The notes under the pieces: generated by a model
What the model saw: only the letters and a program-made list of their open reading frames with translations
What the model was told of the DNA's origin: nothing
Database searches by the model: none
DNA from: Gracilibacillus ureilyticus
Lineage (GTDB): Bacteria > Bacillota > Bacilli > Bacillales > Amphibacillaceae
Direction of reading: 5' to 3'
DNA: 64,000 bases
Assembly: GCF_900111195.1 (NCBI RefSeq)
Contig: NZ_FOGL01000023.1
Location: 1 to 64,000, forward strand
Part shown: one piece after another, positions 41,357-52,406 of the stretch
How the letters are laid out: each line of letters starts with the position of its first letter
Numbering within the stretch: position 1 is the stretch's first letter
Position numbers and translations under genes: made by a program

Positions 41357-41998
41357 GTGGGTCAAAAAGTAAATCCAACGGGTCTTCGTGTCGGAATTAT
41401 CCGTGATTGGGAATCTAAGTGGTATGCAGGTAAAGATTATGCGGACCTTTTACATGAAGATATTAAGATTCGTGAATATATTGAAGAACGTTTAAAAGAT
41501 GGAGCTGTATCAAAAGTTGAGATCGAAAGAGCGGCAAACCGTGTAAACATCTCAATTTCTACAGCGAAACCTGGTATGGTAATTGGTAAAGGTGGTTCTG
41601 AAGTAGAAGCACTTCGTAAAGCACTTAATGAATTAACAGGTAAAAGAGTACACATCAATATCGTAGAAGTGAAAAAAGCTGATATAGATGCGAAATTAGT
41701 AGCAGAAAACATTGCTCGCCAATTAGAAAACCGTGTATCTTTCCGTCGTGCACAAAAACAGACAATCCAACGTGCAATGCGCGCTGGTGCTAAAGGGATC
41801 AAAACACAAGTTTCTGGTCGTCTTGGCGGTGCTGATATGGCAAGAGCAGAACACTACAGTGAAGGAACTGTTCCACTTCATACTTTACGTGCTGATATCG
41901 ATTATGGTACAGCAGAAGCAGACACAACTTACGGTAAACTAGGTGTTAAAGTATGGATCTATCGTGGTGAAGTCCTTCCAACAAAAAACAATAAGTAA
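41357..41998 (+). CDS. rpsC: 30S ribosomal protein S3
   Basis: 213 residues with a type II KH domain ([16 protein letters not shown] near 75-90) at the mRNA entry channel. GTG start after AAAGGAGGG, three bases past the rplV stop. Confidence 0.97.
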   Translation: MGQKVNPTGLRVGIIRDWESKWYAGKDYADLLHEDIKIREYIEERLKDGAVSKVEIERAANRVNISISTAKPGMVIGKGGSEVEALRKALNELTGKRVHINIVEVKKADIDAKLVAENIARQLENRVSFRRAQKQTIQRAMRAGAKGIKTQVSGRLGGADMARAEHYSEGTVPLHTLRADIDYGTAEADTTYGKLGVKVWIYRGEVLPTKNNK

Positions 41999-42016
41999 GG
42001 AAGGGGGCAACGCATT

Positions 42017-42451
42017 ATGTTAATGCCAAAACGTGTAAAACATCGTAAACAACATCGTGGTAATATGAAAGGTAAAGCGAAAGGCGGTACTGAGGTAGCA
42101 TTTGGTGAATATGGTCTTCAGGCTGTAGACGCTTCTTGGATTACTAGCCGTCAGATCGAAGCAGCTCGTATAGCGATGACTCGTTATATGAAGCGTGGTG
42201 GTAAAGTTTGGATTAAAATTTTCCCAGATAAGCCATATACGAAAAAACCTCTTGAGGTACGTATGGGTTCTGGTAAAGGTGCTCCTGAAGGATGGGTAGC
42301 AGTAGTAAAACCAGGGAAAATTATGTTTGAGATTGCAGGTGTATCGGAAGAGGTTGCTCGTGAAGCACTTCGTCTTGCTGCTCACAAATTACCGGTTAAA
42401 ACGAAATTCGTAAAACGAGAAGAAATTGGTGGTGAAATCAATGAAGGCTAA
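42017..42451 (+). CDS. rplP: 50S ribosomal protein L16
   Basis: 144 residues, beside the A-site t[18 protein letters not shown] and [29 protein letters not shown]-type segments are typical; the arginine modified in some bacteria lies in the latter. Its 3' end overlaps rpmC by 11 bases. Confidence 0.97.
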   Translation: MLMPKRVKHRKQHRGNMKGKAKGGTEVAFGEYGLQAVDASWITSRQIEAARIAMTRYMKRGGKVWIKIFPDKPYTKKPLEVRMGSGKGAPEGWVAVVKPGKIMFEIAGVSEEVAREALRLAAHKLPVKTKFVKREEIGGEINEG

Positions 42452-42644
42452 TGAAATTAGAGAACTAACCACTGCCGAAATTGAACAAAAGATCAAATCA
42501 TTAAAAGAAGAGCTTTTCAATTTGCGTTTCCAACTTGCAACAGGTCAATTGGAAAACACTGCACGTCTACGTGAAGTGCGCAAATCAATCGCGCGTATGA
42601 AAACTGTTGTTCGCGAAAGAGAGCTAAGCGTTAATAACGGATAA
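42441..42644 (+). CDS. rpmC: 50S ribosomal protein L29
   Basis: 67-residue two-helix protein next to L23 at the tunnel exit ([38 protein letters not shown]). The ATG at 42441 follows GGTGGTGAAAT inside the rplP end. An in-frame upstream GTG would overlap the ribosome-binding site. Confidence 0.95.
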   Translation: MKANEIRELTTAEIEQKIKSLKEELFNLRFQLATGQLENTARLREVRKSIARMKTVVRERELSVNNG

Positions 42645-42658
42645 ATAAAGGAGGTTAG

Positions 42659-43340
<682 letters not shown>

Positions 43341-43381
43341 GGCACGTAACGGAAAATACCGTGTAAGGAGGTGCGGATAGC

Positions 43382-43693
43382 ATGCATGTAAAAAAAGGTG
43401 ATAAAGTTCAAGTCATTTCTGGTAAAGACAAAGGAAAGCAAGGCGTAATCCTCGCAGCATTTCCTAAAAAAGATCGTGTGCTTGTAGAAGGTGTTAATAT
43501 CGTTAAAAAACACGCGAAACCTTCTCAAGATAATCCACAAGGTGGTATTTTGAATCAGGAAGCACCGATTCATGTTTCTAATGTAATGCCAGTTGATCCT
43601 AAATCTGGCGAACCAACTCGTGTTGGATTTGAAGTTCGTGATGGAAAGAAAGTACGAATCGCTAAAAAATCTGGTGAAGCTTTAGATAAATAG
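43382..43693 (+). CDS. rplX: 50S ribosomal protein L24
   Basis: 103 residues with an N-terminal KOW motif ([19 protein letters not shown], residues 6-24), an assembly initiator of the 50S subunit. AAGGAGGTGCGG precedes the ATG. Confidence 0.96.
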   Translation: MHVKKGDKVQVISGKDKGKQGVILAAFPKKDRVLVEGVNIVKKHAKPSQDNPQGGILNQEAPIHVSNVMPVDPKSGEPTRVGFEVRDGKKVRIAKKSGEALDK

Positions 43694-43720
43694 TATTAGC
43701 GGTGAAAGGAGGTTTACGTG

Positions 43721-44260
43721 ATGAACGCATTAAAAGCAAAATACAATAAAGAAATTGTTTCTTCATTAGTTGAGAAATTTAATTATAAATCAGTAATGGA
43801 AGTACCTAAAGTTGAAAAAATCGTGATCAACATGGGTGTTGGTGATGCAGTGCAAAACTCTAAAGCATTAGATTCTGCAGTAGAAGAATTAGCACAAATC
43901 TCCGGTCAGCAACCTGTTATAACAAAAGCGAAGAAATCAATTGCAGGTTTCCGTTTACGTGAAGGAATGCCAATTGGTGCAAAGGTAACTCTTCGTGGTG
44001 AGCGTATGTACGATTTCCTTCAAAAATTAATTGATGTATCTTTACCACGTGTTCGTGACTTCCGTGGTATCTCTAAAAAGGCATTCGATGGTCGTGGAAA
44101 TTACACTTTAGGTGTTAAGGAACAATTAATCTTCCCTGAAATTAACTATGATCAAGTAAGCAAAGTTAGAGGGATGGATATTGTTATTGTTACAACAGCG
44201 AATTCTGACGAAGAAGCTGCTGAACTCTTAACTCAACTTGGCATGCCTTTCCAAAAATAA
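43721..44260 (+). CDS. rplE: 50S ribosomal protein L5
   Basis: 179 residues, binds 5S rRNA and contacts P-site t[18 protein letters not shown] and the DFRGIS region are typical. The ATG at 43721 is used rather than the GTG before it, by family N-terminus MNALKAKYN and spacing from AAAGGAGG. Confidence 0.96.
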   Translation: MNALKAKYNKEIVSSLVEKFNYKSVMEVPKVEKIVINMGVGDAVQNSKALDSAVEELAQISGQQPVITKAKKSIAGFRLREGMPIGAKVTLRGERMYDFLQKLIDVSLPRVRDFRGISKKAFDGRGNYTLGVKEQLIFPEINYDQVSKVRGMDIVIVTTANSDEEAAELLTQLGMPFQK

Positions 44261-44278
44261 GCGAGAAAGCTAAGATAA

Positions 44279-44476
<198 letters not shown>

Positions 44477-44506
44477 ATCCCCGAATAGGGAAGGAGGTAA
44501 TGAGAA

Positions 44507-44905
44507 ATGGTTATGACAGATCCAATTGCAGATATGCTTACTCGTATTCGTAACGCTAACATGGTCCGCCATGAGAAATTAGAATTCCCAGCGTCGAATC
44601 TTAAAAAAGAAATTGCAGATATTTTAAAACGTGAAGGTTTTATCCGTGATTATGAATTTGTAGAGGATAGCAAACAAGGTATCCTGCGTGTATTCTTAAA
44701 ATATGGTGCAAATGAAGAACGTGTAATTACTGGACTAAAAAGAATTAGTAAACCAGGTCTTCGCGTTTACGCTAAAGCTGACGAATTACCTAAAGTATTA
44801 AACGGATTAGGTATCGCAATCGTATCTACTTCTAAAGGTGTTCTTTCTGATAAAGAAGCACGCGCGCAAGCAATCGGCGGAGAAGTACTTGCATATATTT
44901 GGTAA
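44507..44905 (+). CDS. rpsH: 30S ribosomal protein S8
   Basis: 132 residues. [18 protein letters not shown] is the family start, and GISTS-type [16 protein letters not shown] near the end is typical. Binds the central domain of 16S rRNA; in E. coli it represses the spc operon. GGAAGGAGG precedes the ATG. Confidence 0.97.
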   Translation: MVMTDPIADMLTRIRNANMVRHEKLEFPASNLKKEIADILKREGFIRDYEFVEDSKQGILRVFLKYGANEERVITGLKRISKPGLRVYAKADELPKVLNGLGIAIVSTSKGVLSDKEARAQAIGGEVLAYIW

Positions 44906-44935
44906 TATATTTTCAGATGACAGGAGGTGTATAGC

Positions 44936-45472
44936 ATGTCTCGTATAGGTTTAAAACAACTAGAAATTCCACAAGGTGTGGAAATTAAAATTGATGGTGG
45001 TCATGTAACAGTCAAAGGCCCTAAAGGTGAATTGAGTCGTCAATTCAGCGAGGATATGACTATCAAAATTGAAGATAACATTTTAACTGTTGAGCGTCCT
45101 AGTGACAGTAAACAACATAAAGCTTTACATGGTACTACTCGAAGCTTGATCGGAAACATGGTGGAAGGTGTCCACAAAGGTTACGAAAAAGCTCTTGAAA
45201 TTCAAGGTGTAGGTTACCGTGCTCAGAAACAAGGTCAGAAGCTTGTTGTTAACGCAGGTTACTCTCACCCAGTTGAAATTGAACCAGAAGACGGAATTGA
45301 AATTGAAGTACCAGCGAATACACGAGTAGTCGTTAAAGGTATTGATAAAGAAAAAGTTGGAGCTATTGCTGCAAACATTCGCGCAATTCGCCCACCAGAA
45401 CCGTACAAAGGTAAAGGTATCCGTTATGAAGGCGAATATGTACGTCGTAAAGAAGGTAAAACTGCTAAGTAA
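44936..45472 (+). CDS. rplF: 50S ribosomal protein L6
   Basis: 178 residues, near the sarcin-ricin loop. [17 protein letters not shown] and [17 protein letters not shown] are diagnostic. The ATG at 44936 follows AGGAGGTG at 6 bases; an in-frame GTG within the ribosome-binding site is rejected. Confidence 0.96.
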   Translation: MSRIGLKQLEIPQGVEIKIDGGHVTVKGPKGELSRQFSEDMTIKIEDNILTVERPSDSKQHKALHGTTRSLIGNMVEGVHKGYEKALEIQGVGYRAQKQGQKLVVNAGYSHPVEIEPEDGIEIEVPANTRVVVKGIDKEKVGAIAANIRAIRPPEPYKGKGIRYEGEYVRRKEGKTAK

Positions 45473-45504
45473 GGTTAGGTAGGGAACAGAAAGGAGTGAC
45501 CTAG

Positions 45505-45867
45505 ATGATCACAAAGCCTGATAAAAACAGTGTTCGTAAAAAAAGACATCTTCGTATCCGTAAGAATCTTTTCGGAACTGCGGAACGTCCGCGTTTAAAC
45601 GTTTTTCGTTCAAACAAACACATCTATGCACAAATCATTGATGATGTTAATAATGTAACGATTGCAAGTGCATCTACTGTTGATAAAGAACTTAACTTAG
45701 ATGGTACTGGTAACGTTGAAGCTGCGAAACAAGTAGGAGAACTTGTTGCAAAGCGCGCGCAAGAAAAAGGAGTTAAAAATGTAGTATTTGATCGTGGTGG
45801 ATATTTATATCATGGTCGTGTTAAATCTTTAGCAGATGCTGCTCGTGAAGCAGGTCTTGAATTTTAA
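45505..45867 (+). CDS. rplR: 50S ribosomal protein L18
   Basis: 120 residues, binds 5S rRNA together with L5. [26 protein letters not shown] and the C-terminal [26 protein letters not shown] are typical. AAAGGAGTGA precedes the ATG. Confidence 0.97.
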   Translation: MITKPDKNSVRKKRHLRIRKNLFGTAERPRLNVFRSNKHIYAQIIDDVNNVTIASASTVDKELNLDGTGNVEAAKQVGELVAKRAQEKGVKNVVFDRGGYLYHGRVKSLADAAREAGLEF

Positions 45868-45884
45868 TAAAAAAGGAGGGACAT

Positions 45885-46391
45885 ATGTTGCGTACTAACA
45901 TCGACCCAAACAAATTAGATTTAGAAGAACGCGTTGTAACGATAAATCGTGTAGCTAAAGTTGTTAAAGGTGGACGTCGTTTTCGCTTTGCTGCACTAGT
46001 AGTAGTTGGAGATAAAAATGGTCACGTAGGCTTTGGTACTGGTAAAGCACAAGAAGTACCAGATGCGATCAAAAAGGCAATCGATGATGCCAAAAAGAAC
46101 TTAATCAATGTACCGATCGTTGGTACATCCATTCCACATGATATTACTGGTCAATTTGGAGCAGGAAGCATTTTAATGAAACCTGCTGCAGAAGGTACTG
46201 GGGTTATCGCTGGTGGACCGGTACGTGCCGTATTAGAATTAGCAGGTGTTGGTGACATTGTTTCTAAGTCACTAGGTTCAAATACACCAATTAACATGGT
46301 TCGTGCTACAATCAACGGACTTAGCGAATTAAAACGTGTCGAAGAAGTAGCAAAACTACGCGGTAAGTCTGTAGAAGAATTGTTAGGATAA
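45885..46391 (+). CDS. rpsE: 30S ribosomal protein S5
   Basis: 168 residues at the mRNA entry site, important for accuracy. [23 protein letters not shown] (spectinomycin-loop region) is wild-type. The N-terminus [15 protein letters not shown] is slightly longer than in B. subtilis. AAAGGAGGG precedes the ATG. Confidence 0.97.
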   Translation: MLRTNIDPNKLDLEERVVTINRVAKVVKGGRRFRFAALVVVGDKNGHVGFGTGKAQEVPDAIKKAIDDAKKNLINVPIVGTSIPHDITGQFGAGSILMKPAAEGTGVIAGGPVRAVLELAGVGDIVSKSLGSNTPINMVRATINGLSELKRVEEVAKLRGKSVEELLG

Positions 46392-46404
46392 GGAGGGAAA
46401 CGAT

Positions 46405-46587
46405 ATGTCTAAACAGATAGAAATTACCCTCAAACGCAGTGTAATCGGTAGATCAGAAGTACAAAAAGCTACTGTTCAAACACTCGGTCTTAGAAAGATC
46501 CATCAATCAGTAGTCCGTGAAGATACTCCTGTCGTGCGAGGCATGATCAACAAAGTATCACATTTAGTAGAAGTTAAGGAAGTTTAA
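46405..46587 (+). CDS. rpmD: 50S ribosomal protein L30
   Basis: 60 residues, ferredoxin-like fold. [28 protein letters not shown] is the L30 signature. AAGGAGGGAAA precedes the ATG, 13 bases after rpsE. Confidence 0.96.
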   Translation: MSKQIEITLKRSVIGRSEVQKATVQTLGLRKIHQSVVREDTPVVRGMINKVSHLVEVKEV

Positions 46588-46617
46588 TAAAATTCACTGT
46601 AAAGAGGAGGTGCTCGC

Positions 46618-47055
46618 ATGAAACTTCATGAATTAAAACCATCACAGCCAAAAAAGGAAAGAAATCGTGTAGGTCGTGGTATGTCTTCTGGTAATGGTAA
46701 AACTTCTGGACGTGGACACAAAGGTCAAAAAGCACGTTCTGGAGGTGGCGTACGTCCAGGTTTCGAAGGTGGTCAAATGCCTTTGTTCCAACGTTTACCG
46801 AAGCGAGGATTCACTAATATCAACCGTAAAGAATATGCGATTGTTAACTTAGAAACATTGAATAACTTTGATGAAGGTACTGAAGTAACACCTGAGCTTT
46901 TACTTGAATCAGGTACCATTAGTAAGGTGAAATCTGGTGTTAAGATTCTTGGAAATGGTAAAATCGAAAAGAAACTAACAGTAAAAGCTCATAAGTTTTC
47001 TGCTTCAGCGAAAGAAGCTATAGAAGCAGCGGGCGGTCAAACTGAGGTGATTTAA
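46618..47055 (+). CDS. rplO: 50S ribosomal protein L15
   Basis: 145 residues. Basic glycine-rich N-terminal extension ([21 protein letters not shown]) that threads into 23S rRNA, followed by a globular C-terminal domain. The stop overlaps the secY ATG by one base. Confidence 0.97.
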   Translation: MKLHELKPSQPKKERNRVGRGMSSGNGKTSGRGHKGQKARSGGGVRPGFEGGQMPLFQRLPKRGFTNINRKEYAIVNLETLNNFDEGTEVTPELLLESGTISKVKSGVKILGNGKIEKKLTVKAHKFSASAKEAIEAAGGQTEVI

Positions 47056-48350
47056 TGTTTCGTACAATCTCCAATTTTGTGCGTGTGGCTGATATCAGAC
47101 AAAAAATTATATTCACACTTCTAATGTTAGTTGTATTTCGAATTGGGACATTTATACCTGTACCATTCACTGATCGAAGTGCAATTAACTTTATGAATGA
47201 ACAGAATGTTTTTGGATTACTGAATACCTTTGGAGGCGGGGCGTTGCAAAACTTCTCCATCTTTGCAATGGGTATTATGCCATACATTACTGCATCCATT
47301 ATCATGCAATTGCTGCAAATGGATGTAGTACAGAAATTTTCTGAGTGGAAAAAGCAAGGTGAAATGGGCCGTAAGAAGTTAGCACAAGTGACGCGATATG
47401 CTACAATTGTGCTTGCTTTTATCCAAGGGAGTGCAATGGCGATCGGATTTAATGCCATGTCCGGAGGGTTATTGATTAATGACCCAGGAGTTGGTAAAGT
47501 TATCGTAATTGCAATCATCTTAACTGGCGGTACAGCATTCTTAATGTGGTTAGGTGAACAAATTACGGCACATGGTGTTGGTAATGGAATCTCTATCCTT
47601 ATTTTTGCGGGTATCGTAGCAGCAATTCCGAATGGTGTGAACCAAATTTACGCACAGTACTTTGGATCAGGTGCAGATGATGAGTTATTTATTAATATCA
47701 TCATTGTGTTACTAATTGTTTTACTAGTTATTGCTGTGACGGTTGGTGTAATTTTCATCCAGCAAGCACTACGTAAAATTCCAGTACAGTATGCAAAGCG
47801 TCTAGTAAACCGTTCACCAGTTGGCGGGCATTCAACGCATCTACCTTTAAAGGTAAATGCTGCAGGGGTTATTCCGGTTATCTTCGCAGTATCATTTATT
47901 CTTGCGCCGAGAAGTATCGCTGGATTCTTTGAGGATAATCAAGTTGCAGCCACTATTTCCAACATTTTTGATTATACGCAGCCTGTTGGTATGATTATCT
48001 ATGTTGCTTTAATTATTGCCTTCACGTATTTCTATACGTTTGTTCAAGTAAACCCTGAGCAAATGGCGGATAACTTAAAGAAACAAGGGGGATATATCCC
48101 AGGCATTCGACCAGGTCAAAATACGGAAACCTATTTAACTCGTGTAATGTACCGTTTAACTTTTGTAGGTGCACTATTCTTAGCCGCAGTATCTGTATTG
48201 CCATTGGCTATCGGTAATGTAGCAGGTTTACCTGATGCTGTTCAAATTGGCGGTACCAGCTTGCTAATTGTTGTCGGTGTTGCATTGCAAACAATGAAGC
48301 AATTAGAAGGACAACTAGTAAAACGTAATTACAAAGGTTTTATTAAGTAA
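47055..48350 (+). CDS. secY: SecY preprotein translocase channel
   Basis: A 431-residue, ten-helix membrane channel. IGTFIPVP near the first helix, the plug region (FGGGALQNFSIFAMGIMPYI), and the cytoplasmic ribosome/SecA-contact loop near NPEQMADNLKKQGGYIPGIRPG are present. Translationally coupled to rplO (TAATG). Works with SecE, encoded at 17665. Confidence 0.97.
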   Translation: MFRTISNFVRVADIRQKIIFTLLMLVVFRIGTFIPVPFTDRSAINFMNEQNVFGLLNTFGGGALQNFSIFAMGIMPYITASIIMQLLQMDVVQKFSEWKKQGEMGRKKLAQVTRYATIVLAFIQGSAMAIGFNAMSGGLLINDPGVGKVIVIAIILTGGTAFLMWLGEQITAHGVGNGISILIFAGIVAAIPNGVNQIYAQYFGSGADDELFINIIIVLLIVLLVIAVTVGVIFIQQALRKIPVQYAKRLVNRSPVGGHSTHLPLKVNAAGVIPVIFAVSFILAPRSIAGFFEDNQVAATISNIFDYTQPVGMIIYVALIIAFTYFYTFVQVNPEQMADNLKKQGGYIPGIRPGQNTETYLTRVMYRLTFVGALFLAAVSVLPLAIGNVAGLPDAVQIGGTSLLIVVGVALQTMKQLEGQLVKRNYKGFIK

Positions 48351-48372
48351 GTGGTTGTAACGGAATAGATAG

Positions 48373-49041
<669 letters not shown>

Positions 49042-49058
49042 TTTTTTGTTGATATTAT

Positions 49059-49067
49059 TGGTATAAT
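49059..49067 (+). promoter_or_regulatory. extended -10 promoter before the KOW gene and infA
   Basis: TGGTATAAT is a perfect extended -10, 61 bases before the KOW gene start and just after adk. The -35 is weak. It would let infA-rpmJ-rpsM-rpsK be transcribed apart from the main superoperon. Confidence 0.55.
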
Positions 49068-49127
49068 GATAAGGTACACGAATCGTAAGGATGCTAAACT
49101 TAAAACCTAAAATGTTGGTGATGATAG

Positions 49128-49463
49128 TTGAGCGAAACGGAGAGGTATCCGGAATTAGGTCAAGTTGTTCAAATCCTACAAGGACGAGAAGCAGGTCAGT
49201 TTGCAATTGTTATTGAAAAGCTAGACAGTCGTTTTGTGTTATTGGCAGATGGAGATAAACGTAAATATGATCGGCCGAAGAAGAAGAATGTCCATCATAT
49301 TTCGGCAACTAATTTTATTTCTCCTGAAGTACAAAAGAGCCTTCTCGAAACAGGGCGCGTAACCAATGGGAAATTGCGTTATGCTATTAATAAATTTGCC
49401 AATGAAATACTGGCAGATTTGAAGAAGGGAGATCAACTCGATGGCGAAAGACGATGCAATTGA
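49128..49463 (+). CDS. KOW-domain RNA-binding protein (L14e-like)
   Basis: 111 residues. The N-terminal half is a KOW/L14e-type module ([32 protein letters not shown], then KKKNVHH), as in the small protein found between map and infA in bacilli. The C-terminal ~50 residues are helical and lysine-rich. The role is unknown, presumably ribosome-related. TTG start; its 3' end overlaps infA by 23 bases, so infA translation may depend on it. Confidence 0.78.
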   Translation: MSETERYPELGQVVQILQGREAGQFAIVIEKLDSRFVLLADGDKRKYDRPKKKNVHHISATNFISPEVQKSLLETGRVTNGKLRYAINKFANEILADLKKGDQLDGERRCN

Positions 49464-49659
49464 AGTCGAAGGTACTGTAATTGATACATTACCAAATGCA
49501 ATGTTTAAAGTAGAATTAGAGAATGGTCATACCGTTCTTGCTCATGTCTCTGGTAAGATCAGAATGCACTTCATTCGTATTTTACCTGGAGATAAAGTAA
49601 CGGTTGAACTTTCTCCATATGATTTAACAAGAGGTCGTATTACGTACCGCTATAAATAA
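49441..49659 (+). CDS. infA: Translation initiation factor IF-1
   Basis: 72 residues, S1/OB fold, occupies the 30S A site. [29 protein letters not shown] and [21 protein letters not shown] are diagnostic. AGGGAGATCAACTC precedes the ATG, inside the end of the KOW gene. Confidence 0.97.
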   Translation: MAKDDAIEVEGTVIDTLPNAMFKVELENGHTVLAHVSGKIRMHFIRILPGDKVTVELSPYDLTRGRITYRYK

Positions 49660-49803
<144 letters not shown>

Positions 49804-49827
49804 TAATAAAGGAGGTGCACGCATCAT

Positions 49828-50193
49828 ATGGCACGTATTGCTGGTGTAGATGTTCCGCGTGATAAACGTGTAGTTATCGCATTAACTTATATATACGGAA
49901 TTGGTAAGACAACTGCTAAAAAAGTTTTAGAAGAAACTGGGATCAATGAGAACACTCGTGTTCGTGACTTAACAGAAGAAGAATTAGGTCAAATCCGCCA
50001 AAAAGTCGATGGATATACAGTGGAAGGGGATCTTCGTCGTGAAGTATCTCTAAACATTAAACGTCTGATCGAGATTGGTAGTTATCGTGGTGTACGTCAT
50101 CGTCGCGGATTACCTGTTCGTGGTCAAAAAACGAAGAACAACTCTCGTACACGTAAAGGCCCAAGAAAAACTATGGCTAACAAGAAGAAATAA
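49828..50193 (+). CDS. rpsM: 30S ribosomal protein S13
   Basis: 121 residues at the head-50S bridge. [30 protein letters not shown] and the basic tail [22 protein letters not shown] are typical. AAAGGAGGTGC precedes the ATG. Confidence 0.97.
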   Translation: MARIAGVDVPRDKRVVIALTYIYGIGKTTAKKVLEETGINENTRVRDLTEEELGQIRQKVDGYTVEGDLRREVSLNIKRLIEIGSYRGVRHRRGLPVRGQKTKNNSRTRKGPRKTMANKKK

Positions 50194-50215
50194 TATAAAG
50201 GAGGTATGCTAATTT

Positions 50216-50605
50216 ATGGCTCGTAAAACTAATACACGTAAGCGCCGTGTGAAAAAGAATATCGACACAGGTGTTGCTCATATTCGTTCTACTTTTAACA
50301 ACACAATTGTAACAATTACAGATGTGCAAGGTAATGCGGTTAGCTGGAGCAGCGCTGGTGCGCTTGGATTTAAAGGTTCACGTAAATCAACACCTTTTGC
50401 TGCTCAAATGGCTGCAGAAGCTGCTGCTAAAGGTGCCCAAGACCATGGTATGAAATCATTAGAGGTTACAGTGAAAGGACCTGGTGCTGGACGTGAAGCA
50501 GCAATCCGTTCACTTCAAGCAGCAGGTTTAGAAGTAACTGCCATTCGTGATGTAACACCAGTTCCTCACAATGGTTGTCGCCCGCCAAAACGTCGTCGAG
50601 TATAA
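50216..50605 (+). CDS. rpsK: 30S ribosomal protein S11
   Basis: 129 residues at the platform. [18 protein letters not shown] and the C-terminal [16 protein letters not shown] (with the NG isomerised to isoAsp in some bacteria) are typical. AAAGGAGGTA precedes the ATG. Confidence 0.97.
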   Translation: MARKTNTRKRRVKKNIDTGVAHIRSTFNNTIVTITDVQGNAVSWSSAGALGFKGSRKSTPFAAQMAAEAAAKGAQDHGMKSLEVTVKGPGAGREAAIRSLQAAGLEVTAIRDVTPVPHNGCRPPKRRRV

Positions 50606-50752
50606 TCACAGTATAATATTTGTTAATCTGTCTATAATGGTTTATGATAGCTGAATAGAGTTAGAAATCTTTCTCTTGGCACCATTGCATTCGACAGACG
50701 CTAAAATACAATTGCAGAGTGCAGAAACGGGAACTGCCTACCTGGGGAATTT

Positions 50753-50774
50753 CGGTTAGACTTGTGTCTAACCG
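50753..50774 (+). promoter_or_regulatory. hairpin in the rpoA leader
   Basis: CGGTTAGAC pairs perfectly with GTCTAACCG over a TTGT loop, 32 bases before rpoA. GGGG rather than a T run follows. The 200-base rpsK-rpoA spacer also holds a TATAAT at 50633 without a convincing -35. Confidence 0.5.
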
Positions 50775-50805
50775 GGGTTTCGACGTTTTAAAGGAGGGTT
50801 TATGA

Positions 50806-51750
50806 ATGATCGAAATTGAAAAACCAAGAATAGAAACAGTAGAAATCAGCGATGATGCTACTTATGGAAAGTTCGTTGTAGAACCACTAGAACGTGGATA
50901 TGGTACTACACTCGGTAACTCCTTGCGTCGTATCCTATTATCTTCACTTCCTGGCGCTGCTGTAACATCTGTGCAAATAGATGGGGCACTTCATGAGTTT
51001 TCTACGGTAGAGGGCGTAGTAGAAGACGTAACTACTATTATCTTAAATCTAAAGAAGCTTGCACTAAAGATTTACTCTGATGAAGAAAAGACGCTAGAAG
51101 TAGATGTACAGGGAGAAGGAAAAGTTACGGCTGCAGACATCATCTTTGACAGTGATGTCGAGATATTAAATCCTGATCTTCATATTGCAACATTGGGAGA
51201 TAATGGTCATCTCAAAATGCGTATTTCAGCAAAAGGCGGTAGAGGATATCGACCAGCTGATTCTAATAACCATGAGGACCGTCCGATTGGTGTTATTCCA
51301 GTTGATTCTATCTTTACTCCTGTTCAAAAAGTAACTTATCAAGTAGAGAATACTCGTATTGGGCAAGATTCTAATTTTGATAAACTTACTTTTGATGTAA
51401 CAACTGATGGCAGCATTCGTCCTGAAGAAGCAATTTCTTTAGGGGCAAAAATATTTATGGAACACATTAATATTTTCGTTGGACTAACAGATGAAGCCAA
51501 AAATGCTGAAATTATGATCGAAAAAGAAGAAGATCAAAAAGAAAAAGTATTAGAAATGACAATTGAAGAGCTGGACTTGTCTGTACGCTCTTATAATTGT
51601 TTGAAACGTGCTGGTATTAATACCGTTCAAGAATTAGCTCATAAATCTGAAGAAGACATGATGAAGGTTCGTAATCTTGGTCGTAAATCTTTAGAGGAAG
51701 TGAAGCACAAATTAGAGGATCTAGGTCTTGGTTTAAGAAACGAAGATTAA
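50806..51750 (+). CDS. rpoA: RNA polymerase alpha subunit
   Basis: 314 residues. N-terminal dimerisation domain ([27 protein letters not shown] near 30-55) and C-terminal alphaCTD ([21 protein letters not shown]...[16 protein letters not shown]) that binds UP elements and activators such as Spx. AAAGGAGGGTTT precedes the ATG. Confidence 0.98.
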   Translation: MIEIEKPRIETVEISDDATYGKFVVEPLERGYGTTLGNSLRRILLSSLPGAAVTSVQIDGALHEFSTVEGVVEDVTTIILNLKKLALKIYSDEEKTLEVDVQGEGKVTAADIIFDSDVEILNPDLHIATLGDNGHLKMRISAKGGRGYRPADSNNHEDRPIGVIPVDSIFTPVQKVTYQVENTRIGQDSNFDKLTFDVTTDGSIRPEEAISLGAKIFMEHINIFVGLTDEAKNAEIMIEKEEDQKEKVLEMTIEELDLSVRSYNCLKRAGINTVQELAHKSEEDMMKVRNLGRKSLEEVKHKLEDLGLGLRNED

Positions 51751-51792
51751 TCTAGGCATCTAGAAGAACATGAACGAAGGAGGGGAATTTCC

Positions 51793-52146
51793 ATGGCTAG
51801 AAAGTTAGGACGTACAACAGATCAACGTAAGGCATTACTTCGTGGATTGGCTACTGATCTTATTATTCATGAACGTTTAGAGACAACAGAGGCAAAAGCG
51901 AAGGAATTGCGTTCAGTTGTTGATAAGATGATCACTTTAGGCAAACGTGGAGACTTACATGCTCGCCGTCAAGCTGCGGCATTCTTATACAATGCAGAAG
52001 CAAATGAAAATGAAGATGCTGTACAAAAGCTATTCAGTGACATTGCTACTCGTTATGAAGATCGTCAAGGTGGATACACAAGAGTGTTGAAATTAGGACC
52101 TCGTCGTGGTGATGGGGCAGAAATGGCGATTATTGAGCTTGTTTAA
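51793..52146 (+). CDS. rplQ: 50S ribosomal protein L17
   Basis: 117 residues near the tunnel exit. [32 protein letters not shown] and [22 protein letters not shown] are diagnostic. GAAGGAGGGG precedes the ATG. End of the superoperon. Confidence 0.97.
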   Translation: MARKLGRTTDQRKALLRGLATDLIIHERLETTEAKAKELRSVVDKMITLGKRGDLHARRQAAAFLYNAEANENEDAVQKLFSDIATRYEDRQGGYTRVLKLGPRRGDGAEMAIIELV

Positions 52147-52167
52147 TTTTAAATAGGTGAGAGCAGA

Positions 52168-52231
52168 AAGGGGCAGGGGCCAATCTCCATATGAGATGCA
52201 TCCAAGCCCTTTTTTTGTTGCCCCTTTTTAA
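52168..52231 (+). terminator. superoperon terminator after rplQ
   Basis: AAAGGGGCA near 52168 can pair with TGCCCCTTT near 52219 and runs into TTTTTA. Alternatively AGGGGC (52175) pairs with the AGCCCT just before the TTTTTTT at 52210. Two overlapping terminator conformations are possible. Confidence 0.7.
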
Positions 52232-52406
52232 TTCACGGCTAATACCCTGTAACCAGGGATCCTCATTATTTACACCTGTCAAAAGTCTTACACTCTCAAG
52301 AAAAAGGCTTTTCTCCTTATGTTACTTTTTTATCATTTAGCAGGCATTATCTTTTTTTATTCAACAGAGTCTATTATAATAATGGGAAAGGTAAGGAGTG
52401 ACAAAG

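Noticed and set aside
47018-47518. A 166-codon minus-strand frame inside secY.
   Set aside because: It is an antisense shadow of a well-supported gene and has no ribosome-binding site or recognised domain.
50633-50638. TATAAT in the rpsK-rpoA spacer as an rpoA promoter.
   Set aside because: No -35 or extended -10 at suitable spacing; several chance TATAAT strings occur in this AT-rich stretch.
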